A DNA stretch of 64,000 nucleotides. Origin: an uncultured Verrucomicrobiota bacterium. Lineage in GTDB: Bacteria > Verrucomicrobiota > Verrucomicrobiia > Opitutales > Opitutaceae. Positions 1 to 10,179 of this stretch are shown in pieces; the first letter of the stretch is position 1; every line of letters starts with the position of its first letter. Location of the stretch: the NCBI GenBank assembly GCA_903869675.1, contig CAIQAB010000008.1:51952-115951 (forward strand), in the 5' to 3' direction. Under the pieces are notes generated by a model, which did not search any database, was not told the DNA's origin, and saw nothing but the letters and a program-made list of their open reading frames with translations. Made by a program: the position numbers and the translations under genes.

Positions 1-2705
1 AGTTGCAGGGAGCAGGGGAATGGTAAGCGAAGTGGGGCGGTCGAGAAGGCAGGGTGTCGCTGGGCGTGTTCGACGATCTCCCGGAGGTCGCGCACGGCGG
101 TAGGATTACTCCTCCACTTGGACAGCGACTCTTCAATCGTGGTTACGCCAACGTCACTGCCCTTTTTACCCCACAAGAGATAATGCAAGTCGAGACCGTC
201 GGTCTCACCGAGGATGTCGTTGTTTGCGTTAAGTGGGCTGTCCACGTCGGCGAAATAAGATAGTCGACGTAGCACCTGCGGATCAGTGCGCAGGAGGATG
301 CGTCGGTGGGCCTGACGGCAGGCTTCAAGGTCGGGATCGGTGGGAGCGGTGCCGTGTCGGGCCAGTGCCTGCCATTCGGACCAGGTTTTGTTTTTGAGGA
401 GAGTGAGGGGCGAAATGCCGGTAGCTTGGATAAAGTTTCCAAAGGTTGGGGCGCAACCGTGGTCTTGTTCAAAGGTCGCGAGGCTCTCGGTGACCAGCGT
501 GCCGAAGTTGCGCAGGCTCTCGCGAATGTTGTTGAGGATGGTGTCGCGGGCGACGCGTTCGAGTTGGATATTACAGCCGGGCGGTAGGTGGGGGAAATCA
601 TTCTCCACTTCTTGGTCCATACGTTGACGGTCGCGATTGAGCAGCGCGGCAAACTTGCGATCGATGCGGTAGCGGCGGTCATTTTGGCCGATAAAATCGA
701 GGACAGTAAGGCAGTCTTTCTCGGGGTGATGGCGCAGGCCGCGCCCGAGTTGTTGTAGAAAGACCGTGAGGCTGGCGGTGGGGCGTAGGAACATCACCAA
801 ATTGATCTCGGGCACGTCCACGCCCTCACTGAAAACATCGACGGTGAAGACAAAGGGCAGGCGGCCGGCGCGAAAATCAGCGACAAGGGCGGTGCGTTCG
901 GCGTCGGGTGTTTCGCCGACAATCACCGCGGCGTGGTAGCCGGCTTGATTGAAGGCGGCCGCCATGTAGCGGGCGTGAGCGACACTCGCGCAAAAACCGA
1001 CGGCGCGGGTGCCAGTTAAGTTAGGTTGGTAGCGGCGGAGGCCGGCGAGAATCGCGTCTAGGCGTTGGCGAGCGCGTATGTCGTCACCGGTATAGGCATT
1101 TGTAAGGGCGGTGATGTCGTATTGGCCGTTGCGCCAAAAGCTGTCGTCGGCGAGCGATACCGGATCGGTGATTCCGAAGTAGTGGAACGGGCAGAGAAGT
1201 TTTTCTTCGAGCGCCTCGGGGAGTCGAATCTCTGCTGCGAATTCGCCGCCAAAGTCGGGCAAGATCGAACTGCCGTCCATACGCTCCGGAGTGGCCGTAA
1301 GACCAAGTAGAATCGAGGGTCGGCAGTTTTCTAAAAGGGGGCGATAACTGGAGGCGGTGCTGTGATGAGCCTCGTCGATTACGATAAAGCGGTAATACTC
1401 CGGCGAGAAAGTCAGCCACGGCTGGGCGGTGAGCAGACTTTGCACGGAAGCAAAAACGTGGTTCCACGCTGCGGGTCGTTCGCCGTCTACAAGTAGCTCA
1501 CCAAAGTTGGCATCGCGCAAAACCGTGCGGAAACAATCGCGGGCTTGCTCAAGAATTTCTTTGCGGTGAGCAACGAAGAGAAGATTTGCGCGCGTCGTCG
1601 TCGCGAATTCCTTGGCGTCGCGAGTTGCGAAGCGGGCGTAGTCGAAAGCTGCTATAACGGTCTTGCCGGTTCCAGTGGCGGCGACGACGAGATTGCGTGT
1701 GCGGCCGGTGCCGCGTGCGGCGGAAAGTGCGTCGAGAATGCGTTCTTGAAATGCGTGTGGGCGAATGTCGGCGAAGAAACGCGGGCCGTTGCAGGGAGCG
1801 CCTGTTTTGGCGTGTTGAATCGCATCGACTAGGCGCTTGGCTTGCGAGGTGTCGTAGGTTTCGAAATCAGGACTGGCCCAGTAGGTGGAAAATTCGGCCG
1901 CAAAGCGCTGGAGGATATGTGGTTGATCCACCTCGGCGACCTTTACAGTCCATTCGAGACCGCTGGTCATGGCGGCGCGCGACATGTTAGCAGACCCGAT
2001 GTAACCGGTAGAGAAACCCGATTTTCGCTGGAAGTGATAGGCCTTAGCGTGAAGTCGTGTGCGTTCGGTATCGTAGGAGACTTTAACCGAAAATCCCGGT
2101 TGTTCGGCCAGCCAGGCGACGGCGTCGGGATCAGAGGCCCCCATGTAAGAAGTCGTCACGATACGCACGGGCACACTGCGCGCGGCTAGCGATTCGAAGG
2201 CCGGCTGAAGCAGGCGCAGGCCGGCCCATTTGATAAAAGCGACGAGAATATCCACTCGGTCGGCGGTGGCCATTTCCTGCCTAAGCTCGTGTTCGAGTTG
2301 CGGGTCGTGACGAGCGCCGGTGAGCAAGCTACTCGTGGAAATCGGCGTGATGGAGCGGAGTAGTCCCGCGGGCGCGCGGCCACCTGGATCAGCGGACTGC
2401 AGCGAAAGAAGCATGGGCTCGGTGCGCGCCAAGAGCGTTTTACGCTGCAGGTAGTCGAGTCCGTCGGTTTCGGAAAGCAGCGCGATAAGGCGATTTACTA
2501 AGGGTAAGCGATCCTCGGGCTTACTCGTGCGTAGAGCTTGGGAAACAATACTTGAGACGAATTGTCCGTAAGCGTGTGGCGCCTCCTCGTCATCGAGTTT
2601 CCCGAGAAAGGCTTTGAGCTCCGGTCGGGCCTCAAGTGCCTCGGCAAGCTCCTTATCGATTAGCTGTTCGTAGAGACCGAGGGCTAAGTTAATTGCCGCA
2701 GACAT
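1..2705 (-). CDS. PLD-nuclease/SF2 helicase fusion, DUF3427 type (partial)
   Basis: The frame is open from an ATG at 2705 to the window edge, about 901 codons, so the C-terminus lies outside. Reading N to C there is an alpha-helical start, then a phospholipase-D/HKD-type nuclease region (HAK at about residues 218-220, followed by GSANMS about 20 residues on), then an SF2 helicase core. The core has a P-loop ATGTGKT near 342-348, the Walker B box DEAH, the motif GLTATP, and a helicase-C motif QQLGRGLR. After the core comes a segment like the DUF3427 region (FPHLPPGC). This layout, HKD nuclease plus DEAD/DEAH translocase plus DUF3427, is a known stand-alone family thought to act on nucleic acids and often suspected of roles in defence or repair. 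A defence role here is inference; no restriction or BREX partner is visible in the window. Confidence 0.85.
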   Translation of the reverse strand, partial: MSAAINLALGLYEQLIDKELAEALEARPELKAFLGKLDDEEAPHAYGQFVSSIVSQALRTSKPEDRLPLVNRLIALLSETDGLDYLQRKTLLARTEPMLLSLQSADPGGRAPAGLLRSITPISTSSLLTGARHDPQLEHELRQEMATADRVDILVAFIKWAGLRLLQPAFESLAARSVPVRIVTTSYMGASDPDAVAWLAEQPGFSVKVSYDTERTRLHAKAYHFQRKSGFSTGYIGSANMSRAAMTSGLEWTVKVAEVDQPHILQRFAAEFSTYWASPDFETYDTSQAKRLVDAIQHAKTGAPCNGPRFFADIRPHAFQERILDALSAARGTGRTRNLVVAATGTGKTVIAAFDYARFATRDAKEFATTTRANLLFVAHRKEILEQARDCFRTVLRDANFGELLVDGERPAAWNHVFASVQSLLTAQPWLTFSPEYYRFIVIDEAHHSTASSYRPLLENCRPSILLGLTATPERMDGSSILPDFGGEFAAEIRLPEALEEKLLCPFHYFGITDPVSLADDSFWRNGQYDITALTNAYTGDDIRARQRLDAILAGLRRYQPNLTGTRAVGFCASVAHARYMAAAFNQAGYHAAVIVGETPDAERTALVADFRAGRLPFVFTVDVFSEGVDVPEINLVMFLRPTASLTVFLQQLGRGLRHHPEKDCLTVLDFIGQNDRRYRIDRKFAALLNRDRQRMDQEVENDFPHLPPGCNIQLERVARDTILNNIRESLRNFGTLVTESLATFEQDHGCAPTFGNFIQATGISPLTLLKNKTWSEWQALARHGTAPTDPDLEACRQAHRRILLRTDPQVLRRLSYFADVDSPLNANNDILGETDGLDLHYLLWGKKGSDVGVTTIEESLSKWRSNPTAVRDLREIVEHAQRHPAFSTAPLRLPFPCSLQ

Positions 2706-3000
2706 TGTTTAAAAGCTGAGCAATCGCGCATTCTGCGAGCAAGGCGTGAGATTGAGTTTGCGTGTAGTTTTAATCGGTGTGTCGCGGAACGCTTTTGGAT
2801 AACTTATCGATGGCCTGCCAACTACGGTGAATTCCCCAGATGTCGTGCAGGCCGCTGAGCTTGGCGGGCAGCCTACGGGGTCTGGCGGCAAGCCTGCGGG
2901 GCGGAGTTTTGTGCATGACCACCCTGCGGATAGGGCGAGTAAAAGCCGAAGCATTTGGGCGCATGCGAGGCGGAGCTTGGCGGGAGTCTAGCTACGGTCG
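2706..3000. other. Intergenic, no convincing gene
   Basis: Upstream region of the helicase gene. It holds imperfect GC-rich direct repeats around 2858-2905 (GGCGGGCAGCCTACGGGG and GGCGGCAAGCCTGCGGGG). Two open frames of 64 and 81 codons on the minus strand overlap each other and have no recognisable domain, so I do not call them as genes. I see no clear promoter. Confidence 0.5.
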
Positions 3001-3288
3001 TCAGTTGGCGTTCGCCTCAAAATTGCCGACCACCTCACCACGGATGACGGTGAAGGTGAGGTTGCCGGAGGCGAGGTCCACGCCGGGCAAAAAGTCGTCG
3101 TCGAAGCCGGAGAGCAGGGCGGGGATCTCGTCCTCGGCGATCTTGGCGGAGCCGAGGAGCGTAACCGTGCCAGCCACCTTTCCGTCGGGCAGGTAGTGGA
3201 GGTCGATCGCCACGGCGTCGGCGCCGTCGCGCAAACCGAGGAAACGCTCTGAGGAGGGCGTGCGGAGAGTTCTTTTCCAAGTGATCAT
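3001..3288 (-). CDS. Small conserved-looking hypothetical protein (95 aa)
   Basis: Start placed at the ATG at 3288, giving MITWKRTLRTPSSERFLGL at the N-terminus. A longer frame to 3402 exists, but its extra residues look like non-coding sequence. The protein is soluble with no signal peptide or membrane segment; its middle and end suggest a small beta-rich domain (AIDLHYLPDGKVAGTVTLLG, then an acidic FDDDFLPGVD loop). I do not recognise the family. A second copy of its first codons lies about 180 bp upstream (see 3415-3467), which supports this start. Confidence 0.55.
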   Translation of the reverse strand: MITWKRTLRTPSSERFLGLRDGADAVAIDLHYLPDGKVAGTVTLLGSAKIAEDEIPALLSGFDDDFLPGVDLASGNLTFTVIRGEVVGNFEANAN

Positions 3289-3414
3289 GAGCGTAACGAG
3301 GTTTGGGCCGAGGCGGATCGCGGCAGCGCGGAGGTGGTGAGTGGCGAAGCCGCTGGCCCCGAAGGGAGCGCAGCAAACGGAGTGGGCGCCGAGAGCGGGC
3401 ACCCTGCGGGTGAC

Positions 3415-3467
3415 CGGGAAAGGAAACGTTCGCTGTGCGGGGTGCGGAGCGTGCGGGACCAGATCAT
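3415..3467 (-). pseudogene. Duplicated 5' end of the neighbouring 95-aa gene
   Basis: An ATG at 3467 opens a frame reading M-I-W-S-R-T-L-R-T-P-H-S-E-R-F-L. This matches the start of the 95-aa gene (M-I-T-W-K-R-T-L-R-T-P-S-S-E-R-F-L) with one residue fewer near the start. After that it runs into low-complexity sequence with no similarity. It looks like a remnant of a tandem duplication or a recombination scar rather than a working gene. The rest of 3289-3518 shows nothing else I can support. Confidence 0.4.
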
Positions 3468-3518
3468 GGACGGGGTGAGGGTTTAACCGCTAAGCACTGG
3501 AAAGGGGCGGCGGAGTGG

Positions 3519-3785
3519 CTAGGCGCGAGTGGCGAGCCACGCGCCGCCGGCGGCGAGGGCAAGGAAGGCAACGATAGGGATGACGCAGCCTTGGGCGGAG
3601 GGTTTGCTCGACGTGCTCCGGTAACTCATGCCCGAACCAGGGATATTGAAGGTGGTGTAACGCCTTCCAGTGCTGCTCTGCGTGACGCGGAAGCCCGGCC
3701 CGCCGGCCGACAAGCCGATCCCCGATTTGCTCAGGTTGATCCGGAACGGCCCCACCCCAACCGATTTGCGGTATAAAAAACCCAT
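3519..3785 (-). CDS. DUF4236 domain protein, membrane-anchored
   Basis: An 88-aa protein. The N-terminal 60 residues match the DUF4236 pattern: an aromatic/basic start, then NLSKSGIGLSAGGPGFRV, a glycine/arginine turn, and a closing IPGSGMSY. The C-terminus holds one hydrophobic helix (VIPIVAFLALAAGGAWLA), so the protein is probably tail-anchored. The domain is common in bacteria and small plasmids, but its function is unknown. It stands alone between two gaps and gives no operon clue. Confidence 0.8.
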   Translation of the reverse strand: MGFLYRKSVGVGPFRINLSKSGIGLSAGGPGFRVTQSSTGRRYTTFNIPGSGMSYRSTSSKPSAQGCVIPIVAFLALAAGGAWLATRA

Positions 3786-4120
3786 AGAAAATGCGTCACC
3801 CTATTCACACCGTAAATCCACTAATATCGCAAGCGCCATACGCACATGCGTCCTCAAAAAATTACGCGCATAAACTTATCTAAACCAAGGCGGGTCGCAG
3901 GCAGGAAGGCCGGAGGAGCGCAGACGGCATTCGGAAGTCTCAAGTCTGAAGGACGCAGGTCGAGTGCGGCGCGGCCGGGTCGCGCACAGGGGGCCGGACG
4001 GTGGTCGCGGAGGGGATGTTTCAGATAAAGGGTGGCGGAAGACCGCAGGACTGCAGGGCCTTCGGGGCTTCCCGGTGCCACCCGATTCCGACGGCAGGAG
4101 ACTGACTCGGATATAGGATA
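3786..4120. other. Intergenic with GC-rich hairpin-prone sequence
   Basis: About 335 bases between the DUF4236 gene and the Fur-box region. Several small frames exist on both strands, but they overlap one another and have no family signature. The GC-rich stretch 3900-4080 can form local hairpins. I see no RNA gene or mobile element. Confidence 0.4.
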
Positions 4121-4169
4121 TTGGAATTATTCTCATTAGCGCTTGCTGATTGGAATGATTCTTATTCGC
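4121..4169 (+). promoter_or_regulatory. Two Fur-type boxes upstream of fur-like/suf
   Basis: Two 20-bp direct repeats at 4121-4140 and 4150-4169 agree at 17 of 20 positions, with a period of 29 bp. Each contains a palindromic core GAATnATTC (4124-4132 and 4153-4161), which resembles the 7-1-7 Fur/PerR operator TGATAATnATTATCA. The second box ends 13 bp before the ATG of the Fur-family gene. Known Fur-family regulators bind such A/T-rich dyads and often control themselves. I infer autoregulation and possibly control of sufCBD. Confidence 0.65.
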
Positions 4170-4182
4170 TGAAATTTATCTG

Positions 4183-4611
4183 ATGCGCCTTTCTCACCAA
4201 GAACCACCTGCCAACCTAGCCCAAAGGCTGGCAGACAGTGGTTTGCGCAATACTCCGCAACGTGAGGTGGTCTACAACGCCTTGCTCGTCCGACGCGACC
4301 ATCCCACGGCCGACGAAGTCTATACCCGCGTGCGCCCTGAGATGCCCACCATCTCTCTCGCCACGGTGTATAACTGCCTCGAAACCCTCGTGCAGTGCGA
4401 TCTGGTGCGGCAGGTAAACTTCGAGCGCGGCCCTTCCCGCTATTGCGCCAACCTACTGCCTCACGCGCACTTCCACGACGAAAAAACCGGCGCTACCTAC
4501 GATATACCCCTGCCGCCCGAGGTGCTCGCGCATGTGCGAGGCGTTCTACCCGCCGGCTACGAAGCCAAGACAGTCGAAATCACCTTCCACGGCCAAGCTC
4601 CTATCGCCTAG
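4183..4611 (+). CDS. Fur-family regulator without CxxC zinc pairs (Irr/PerR-like)
   Basis: A 142-aa protein of Fur-family length. The winged-helix DNA-binding domain spans about residues 10-80, with HPTADEVY and the recognition helix [13 protein letters not shown]. The C-terminal half has a histidine-rich metal site HAHFH at 94-98, followed by an acidic turn and a short dimerisation domain. The paired CxxC motifs that hold structural zinc in most Fur, Zur and PerR proteins are absent; only scattered single cysteines occur. Irr-type members also lack these pairs. The gene sits 31 bp upstream of sufC and just after two operator-like boxes, which points to iron- or redox-dependent control of Fe-S cluster assembly. 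Family membership is clear; the metal or haem sensed cannot be read from sequence. Confidence 0.85.
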   Translation: MRLSHQEPPANLAQRLADSGLRNTPQREVVYNALLVRRDHPTADEVYTRVRPEMPTISLATVYNCLETLVQCDLVRQVNFERGPSRYCANLLPHAHFHDEKTGATYDIPLPPEVLAHVRGVLPAGYEAKTVEITFHGQAPIA

Positions 4612-4642
4612 CCCCATACCTCTCCTCCCCCACCCTTTCCTC

Positions 4643-5413
4643 ATGCCCTCCCTCGAAATCCGCGATCTGTTCGTCGCCCTCGCCGCGACCCCCGACAAGC
4701 CCATCGTCAAAGGTCTAAACCTGACGATCCGCACCGGCGAGGTGCACGCTATCATGGGGCCAAACGGCACCGGTAAATCCACCCTCTCCAAAGCCATCTC
4801 CGGCCACCCTGATTACGTCATCACCTCCGGCGACGTCATCCTCGATGGCAAATCGATCCTCGAAATGGAACCCGACGAACGCGCCCGCGCCGGCCTCTTC
4901 CTCGCCTTCCAATACCCCAGCGAGATCCCCGGCGTCTCCATCGCCAATTTCCTGCGCGCCGCCGTCCAGGCCCGCCTGGCCGAGGGCGAGGAGCTCGACG
5001 CCACCGCCTACTATAAACGCCTCTACTCCAAGATGGATATGCTCAAGATCGACCGGAAGTTCACCTCCCGCTCGGTCAACGAAGGCTTCTCCGGCGGCGA
5101 AAAGAAACGCTGCGAGATCCTCCAGATGGCCATGCTCGAACCCACTTTCGCCCTGATGGACGAGACCGACTCGGGCCTCGATATCGACGCCCTGCGCATC
5201 GTCGCCGAAGGCGTCGAGGCCATGCGCGGCGATAAACTCGGCGTCCTCCTCATCACCCACTACCAGCGCCTGCTCGACTACATCGTCCCCGACTTCGTGC
5301 ACGTCATGTATGACGGCCGCATCGTGAAATCCGGCGACAAGACCCTCGCCCTCGAACTCGAGGCCAAGGGCTACGACTGGGTGAAACAAGAACTCGCCGC
5401 CGCCACCGCCTGA
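4643..5413 (+). CDS. sufC: SufC, Fe-S assembly ATPase
   Basis: A 256-aa cytoplasmic ABC-type ATPase that drives the SufBC2D scaffold. Walker A is GPNGTGKST at 39-47, the ABC signature is FSGGEKKR, and Walker B continues into [10 protein letters not shown], the form typical of SufC. The start is the ATG at 4643, which gives MPSLEIRDL, the usual SufC opening; a longer upstream frame overlaps the regulator gene and is rejected. sufB follows after 70 bp. The order regulator-sufC-sufB-sufD resembles regulated suf operons elsewhere. Confidence 0.97.
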   Translation: MPSLEIRDLFVALAATPDKPIVKGLNLTIRTGEVHAIMGPNGTGKSTLSKAISGHPDYVITSGDVILDGKSILEMEPDERARAGLFLAFQYPSEIPGVSIANFLRAAVQARLAEGEELDATAYYKRLYSKMDMLKIDRKFTSRSVNEGFSGGEKKRCEILQMAMLEPTFALMDETDSGLDIDALRIVAEGVEAMRGDKLGVLLITHYQRLLDYIVPDFVHVMYDGRIVKSGDKTLALELEAKGYDWVKQELAAATA

Positions 5414-5483
5414 TCCCGGCCGTTCGTAGCAGAAACTCCAAAATTCCAGCGTTTCCGCTTTTCCCAATTTCAACTTTTAAAAC

Positions 5484-6953
<1,470 letters not shown>

Positions 6954-6969
6954 GATATAAACCAGCGTT

Positions 6970-7055
6970 TAACCACGAAGTTCACTAAGGCACGAAGGTT
7001 CAATCCCTGCCCTCCGCCCTCTCCGACCTTCGTGGCTTCGCGCCCTTCGTGGTTA
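6970..7055. repeat. Intergenic palindromic repeat (CACGAAGG family)
   Basis: Two 30-bp arms, 6970-6999 and 7026-7055, are imperfect inverted copies with a 26-bp loop. The outer 11 bp (TAACCACGAAG) pair perfectly, and both arms contain CACGAAGG. The element fills most of the sufB-sufD gap. Related copies occur near 25.4 kb and at several places after 60.5 kb. In the transcript it would form a long hairpin between two cistrons. Confidence 0.75.
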
Positions 7056-7075
7056 ACTAAATCCGAGTCCTTACC

Positions 7076-8389
7076 ATGTCCGCCTCCCCTCTCTCCACCA
7101 CGCCCGCCGAGGGCCTTAGCTCCGCCCACTTCGCCACCCACCTCTCCCGGAGCGCCGCCCTGCCCGCCTGGTGGCTCGACGCCAAGAAGGCCGCGTGGAA
7201 CCAATTCACCGCCCTGCCCCTCCCGTCCCGCACCGACGAGACCTGGCGCTTCTCCGACCTGAAAGGCCTCGACCTTACGGGCTTTGGCCTGCCCGAGGCC
7301 GCCCCGCAAGCGACGCCGAAACACGCTGCGTTTCCCCAGTCCGCCGAACTGGTCTTCGCCAACGGCCAAGCCACTCGCGGCCCCGTGCCGGCCGACCTCG
7401 CCGGCCGCGGGGTGATTTTCGCCCCGCTCGAGGAGGCCCTGCGCGAGCACGGCGACCTCGTGCGCAGCTATTTCCAAAAGCACCCGGCCAACCTCGGCTC
7501 CGAGAAATTCGTCGCGCTAAACACCGCCCTGACCGCCACCGGCGCCTTCCTCTACGTGCCCGCCGATGTCGAAGTGGCCCTGCCCTTCGTGGTTCAACAC
7601 ACCCTTACCGGGCAAAACGTCGCGGCCTTTCCCCACACCCTCGTGGTGCTGGGCCCCCGCGCCAAGGCCACGCTGGTCGAGTTCTTCGTCTCCGGCGGCG
7701 CCGCCTCCGAGCGGCAACTCGTCTCCGGCGTGAACGACCTCCACGCCGCCGAGGGCGCGCAACTCACCTACGTCGGCGCCCAGCACTGGAGCCGCCAGAC
7801 CCTCGCCTTCCAGGTCAACAGCATCGCAGCCGGGCGCGATGCCCGCGTGCTCTCGCTCAACCTCCACCTCGGCGGCCGCCAGGCCCGCCATGAATCGCAC
7901 TCCCGCCTGCTCGGCCCCGGTGCGCATTCCGAGATGCTCGCCCTCACCGTGGCCGACGGCGACCGCGAGTTCGACCAGCGCACGCTGCAGACCCACGTGG
8001 CGCCGCACACCACCTCGAACCTGCTCTACAAAAACGCCCTGCTCGACACCGCGAAGACGATCTTCTCCGGCCTCATCATCGTCGAGCCCGACGCGCAAAA
8101 GACCGACGCCTATCAAAAGAACCGCAACCTGATGCTCAGCGACGAGGCCGAGGCCCACAGCCTGCCCGGCCTCGAGATCCAGGCCAACGACGTGAAGTGC
8201 AGCCACGGCAGCACCAGCGCGCGCATCGACGCCGAGCAGGAGTTTTACCTCCAGGCCCGCGGCATCGCGCCCGCCGCCGCCCGCCGCCTGCTGGTGACGG
8301 CGTTTTTCGAGGAAGTTTTAAACAAACTCGAGAACGAGGACGTGCACGCCGCGCTCACCGCACTCATCGCCAGCCGGTTCCAGGCCTGA
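7076..8389 (+). CDS. sufD: SufD, Fe-S assembly scaffold partner
   Basis: A 437-aa SufB paralogue that completes the SufBC2D complex. The C-terminal segment has KCSHGSTSA, including the histidine known to matter in SufD, followed by EQEFYLQARGI. The middle is the repetitive beta-helix region. The start is the ATG at 7076. The gene ends 11 bp from a convergent gene, so no sufS or sufU follows; the cysteine desulfurase must be encoded elsewhere. Confidence 0.95.
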   Translation: MSASPLSTTPAEGLSSAHFATHLSRSAALPAWWLDAKKAAWNQFTALPLPSRTDETWRFSDLKGLDLTGFGLPEAAPQATPKHAAFPQSAELVFANGQATRGPVPADLAGRGVIFAPLEEALREHGDLVRSYFQKHPANLGSEKFVALNTALTATGAFLYVPADVEVALPFVVQHTLTGQNVAAFPHTLVVLGPRAKATLVEFFVSGGAASERQLVSGVNDLHAAEGAQLTYVGAQHWSRQTLAFQVNSIAAGRDARVLSLNLHLGGRQARHESHSRLLGPGAHSEMLALTVADGDREFDQRTLQTHVAPHTTSNLLYKNALLDTAKTIFSGLIIVEPDAQKTDAYQKNRNLMLSDEAEAHSLPGLEIQANDVKCSHGSTSARIDAEQEFYLQARGIAPAAARRLLVTAFFEEVLNKLENEDVHAALTALIASRFQA

Positions 8390-8400
8390 GCCCGGCCGGT

Positions 8401-10128
8401 TCAGGGCGTGAGGCGGCTCACGCTCAGCCGCCAGAAACCCGCTGCCGACGGCAACGGGATCTCGGCACCGAGCAGGACGTGGCCCGCCAAGTCCTGCTCC
8501 TCGGAGAGTTCGACCGCCAAAACCGACCAGGTGGCGAGATTGGATGAATGCTCGACCCGATGGGCGATGCCCGAAGCCAGCTTCTGGCGTCGGGCATTGA
8601 GGTGAATGCCGCCGGCCTCGCTTGCCTTGAGCGTGATCGGAGCAGGGGCATCGGGCACCAGCGGATCGGAACCCGCGAAATACTCCACCAGATTGGCGAC
8701 ACCATCGGAGTCGGGGTCGGCCGTTTCACCCAAACGAGCGGGATCCACCACGCCGGGCTGGCGCGCCCCGATCCAGTCCTCGAACGGCGAGAGTTCAAAA
8801 CAACCGAGGTCCGGCGCGGAAAGAAAAAAGGGCAACGCCAGATCCACCCCGCGATCCACGAGCTGGCTGCCGGCCCGGAGGCGCAGCAGGCGCAGCTCCG
8901 GCAGGGAGCCGTCCGCGCGGCGGGGAGCGGAGAGCGCGGCGAGCAAGGCGGTGGTATCCGTGGTGGTGAACAGGAAATCAGCATCGGTCACCGTGAGCGG
9001 AATCGTGAACGTATTGGCGGCGATAGCACAGGCCGCGGCGTCGAGTTGGGCGACCGCGCCGGAGCGCGGAGCGTGGCTGAGGTTGTTCTTGATGGTGTGA
9101 CCGTAACCCGGGACGTCGGTGAGGTTGTCGGCGAGAACGTTCAGAAAGTTGAAATTGGTGGCATTCCGGTAGGCGGTGTTTTGCAAAAAATCCAAGCCGC
9201 CGGGGTGGTGATTCGCGTAAAATCCGGAGGCGCGATTCTGGATGGCGAGGCTGCAGCGCACCACGTGACGCGGTATCACGGCCGGCAGCGTGGAGCCGTT
9301 GCGCCCGTAGCCGCCGGCCTTGAAGCCGTTGCCATCGCCCCCCGACTGGAGGGCGGCATTGCGGTAGCCGCTGAACGCGGCCCAGCAATTATCGATCAGG
9401 ACGGGAGCGGAACAGTTGATGAGATCGAAGCCGTCGTCGCTATTCAGCCAGGCCCGGCAACCGCGGAAGACATTCCCGGTCCCGCCCGCCGTGGTATGGC
9501 ATCCAAACCCGTCGACGTTGCCCATCGAAAGGCTGTCCAGGCCGGCGTTGTTATAGGCGTCGCAATTCAGGACGAGATTATCGGCACTGGTGTAGATGAT
9601 GTAGACGCCGATGCCCATGCCATCGCGGAGGACCAGGCGTTCGAGGCGATTACGGCTGCCGTTGCGAATGCGGAAATTCTCCGACTGGGTGTTGGTGGCC
9701 TCGCCCGTGCGGATGACGACTTGCACGCCCGCGACTTGGAACCCGCGAAACACGAGGTCATTGGTGCGAATAAAAAAAGCGGTGATGCGCCGGGCGGCGG
9801 GGCGGACTTGGGAGAAATCAAACACCGGCGTCTCGCCCTCATACGCGAGGTAAGAGACGCCCGGTTTGGTGAAGTCGTTCACGTAAACATAGAGCCCGTC
9901 ATCCGACGTGATTTGCAGATTGGTAAGCGTGTATATGCCGCCGCGAATGAGCACCGTGTCTCCGGTCGAGGCGGCGCTTTGGGCACGCATCAGGGTGGCA
10001 AACGGACGGCTTTCGGAGCCGTCGCCGGCATCACTGCCGGCCGGCGCAACGTAAAACACGGCCGCGCCGGCGAACGAGTAGATCGCCAGAAAAGCCCAGA
10101 CCCAAAGCTGCCGCGCGGGGTGACGCAT
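8401..10128 (-). CDS. Secreted right-handed beta-helix protein, pectate-lyase-like (PL9-type)
   Basis: About 575 aa from the ATG at 10128; the longer frame adds an Arg-rich leader before the hydrophobic signal peptide (VWAFLAIYSFAGAAVFYVAP). It starts with FYVAPAGSDAGDGS and a DUF1565-like opening typical of secreted beta-helix lyases. It continues with stacked coils containing NSDDGFDLINC, GDGNGFKAGG and a second calcium-type loop, as in family 9 pectate lyases. The C-terminus has DPDSDGVANLVEYFAGSDP, a calcium-binding linker common in Verrucomicrobiota exoproteins, and a final beta-sandwich-like tail. It probably cleaves plant or algal polyuronate outside the cell; the substrate is inferred. 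Confidence 0.75.
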   Translation of the reverse strand: MRHPARQLWVWAFLAIYSFAGAAVFYVAPAGSDAGDGSESRPFATLMRAQSAASTGDTVLIRGGIYTLTNLQITSDDGLYVYVNDFTKPGVSYLAYEGETPVFDFSQVRPAARRITAFFIRTNDLVFRGFQVAGVQVVIRTGEATNTQSENFRIRNGSRNRLERLVLRDGMGIGVYIIYTSADNLVLNCDAYNNAGLDSLSMGNVDGFGCHTTAGGTGNVFRGCRAWLNSDDGFDLINCSAPVLIDNCWAAFSGYRNAALQSGGDGNGFKAGGYGRNGSTLPAVIPRHVVRCSLAIQNRASGFYANHHPGGLDFLQNTAYRNATNFNFLNVLADNLTDVPGYGHTIKNNLSHAPRSGAVAQLDAAACAIAANTFTIPLTVTDADFLFTTTDTTALLAALSAPRRADGSLPELRLLRLRAGSQLVDRGVDLALPFFLSAPDLGCFELSPFEDWIGARQPGVVDPARLGETADPDSDGVANLVEYFAGSDPLVPDAPAPITLKASEAGGIHLNARRQKLASGIAHRVEHSSNLATWSVLAVELSEEQDLAGHVLLGAEIPLPSAAGFWRLSVSRLTP

Positions 10129-10179
10129 CACTCGATGCCTACCGGGCCGGGCAGGGCGCAACAAGCCCGGGTTTTACGC

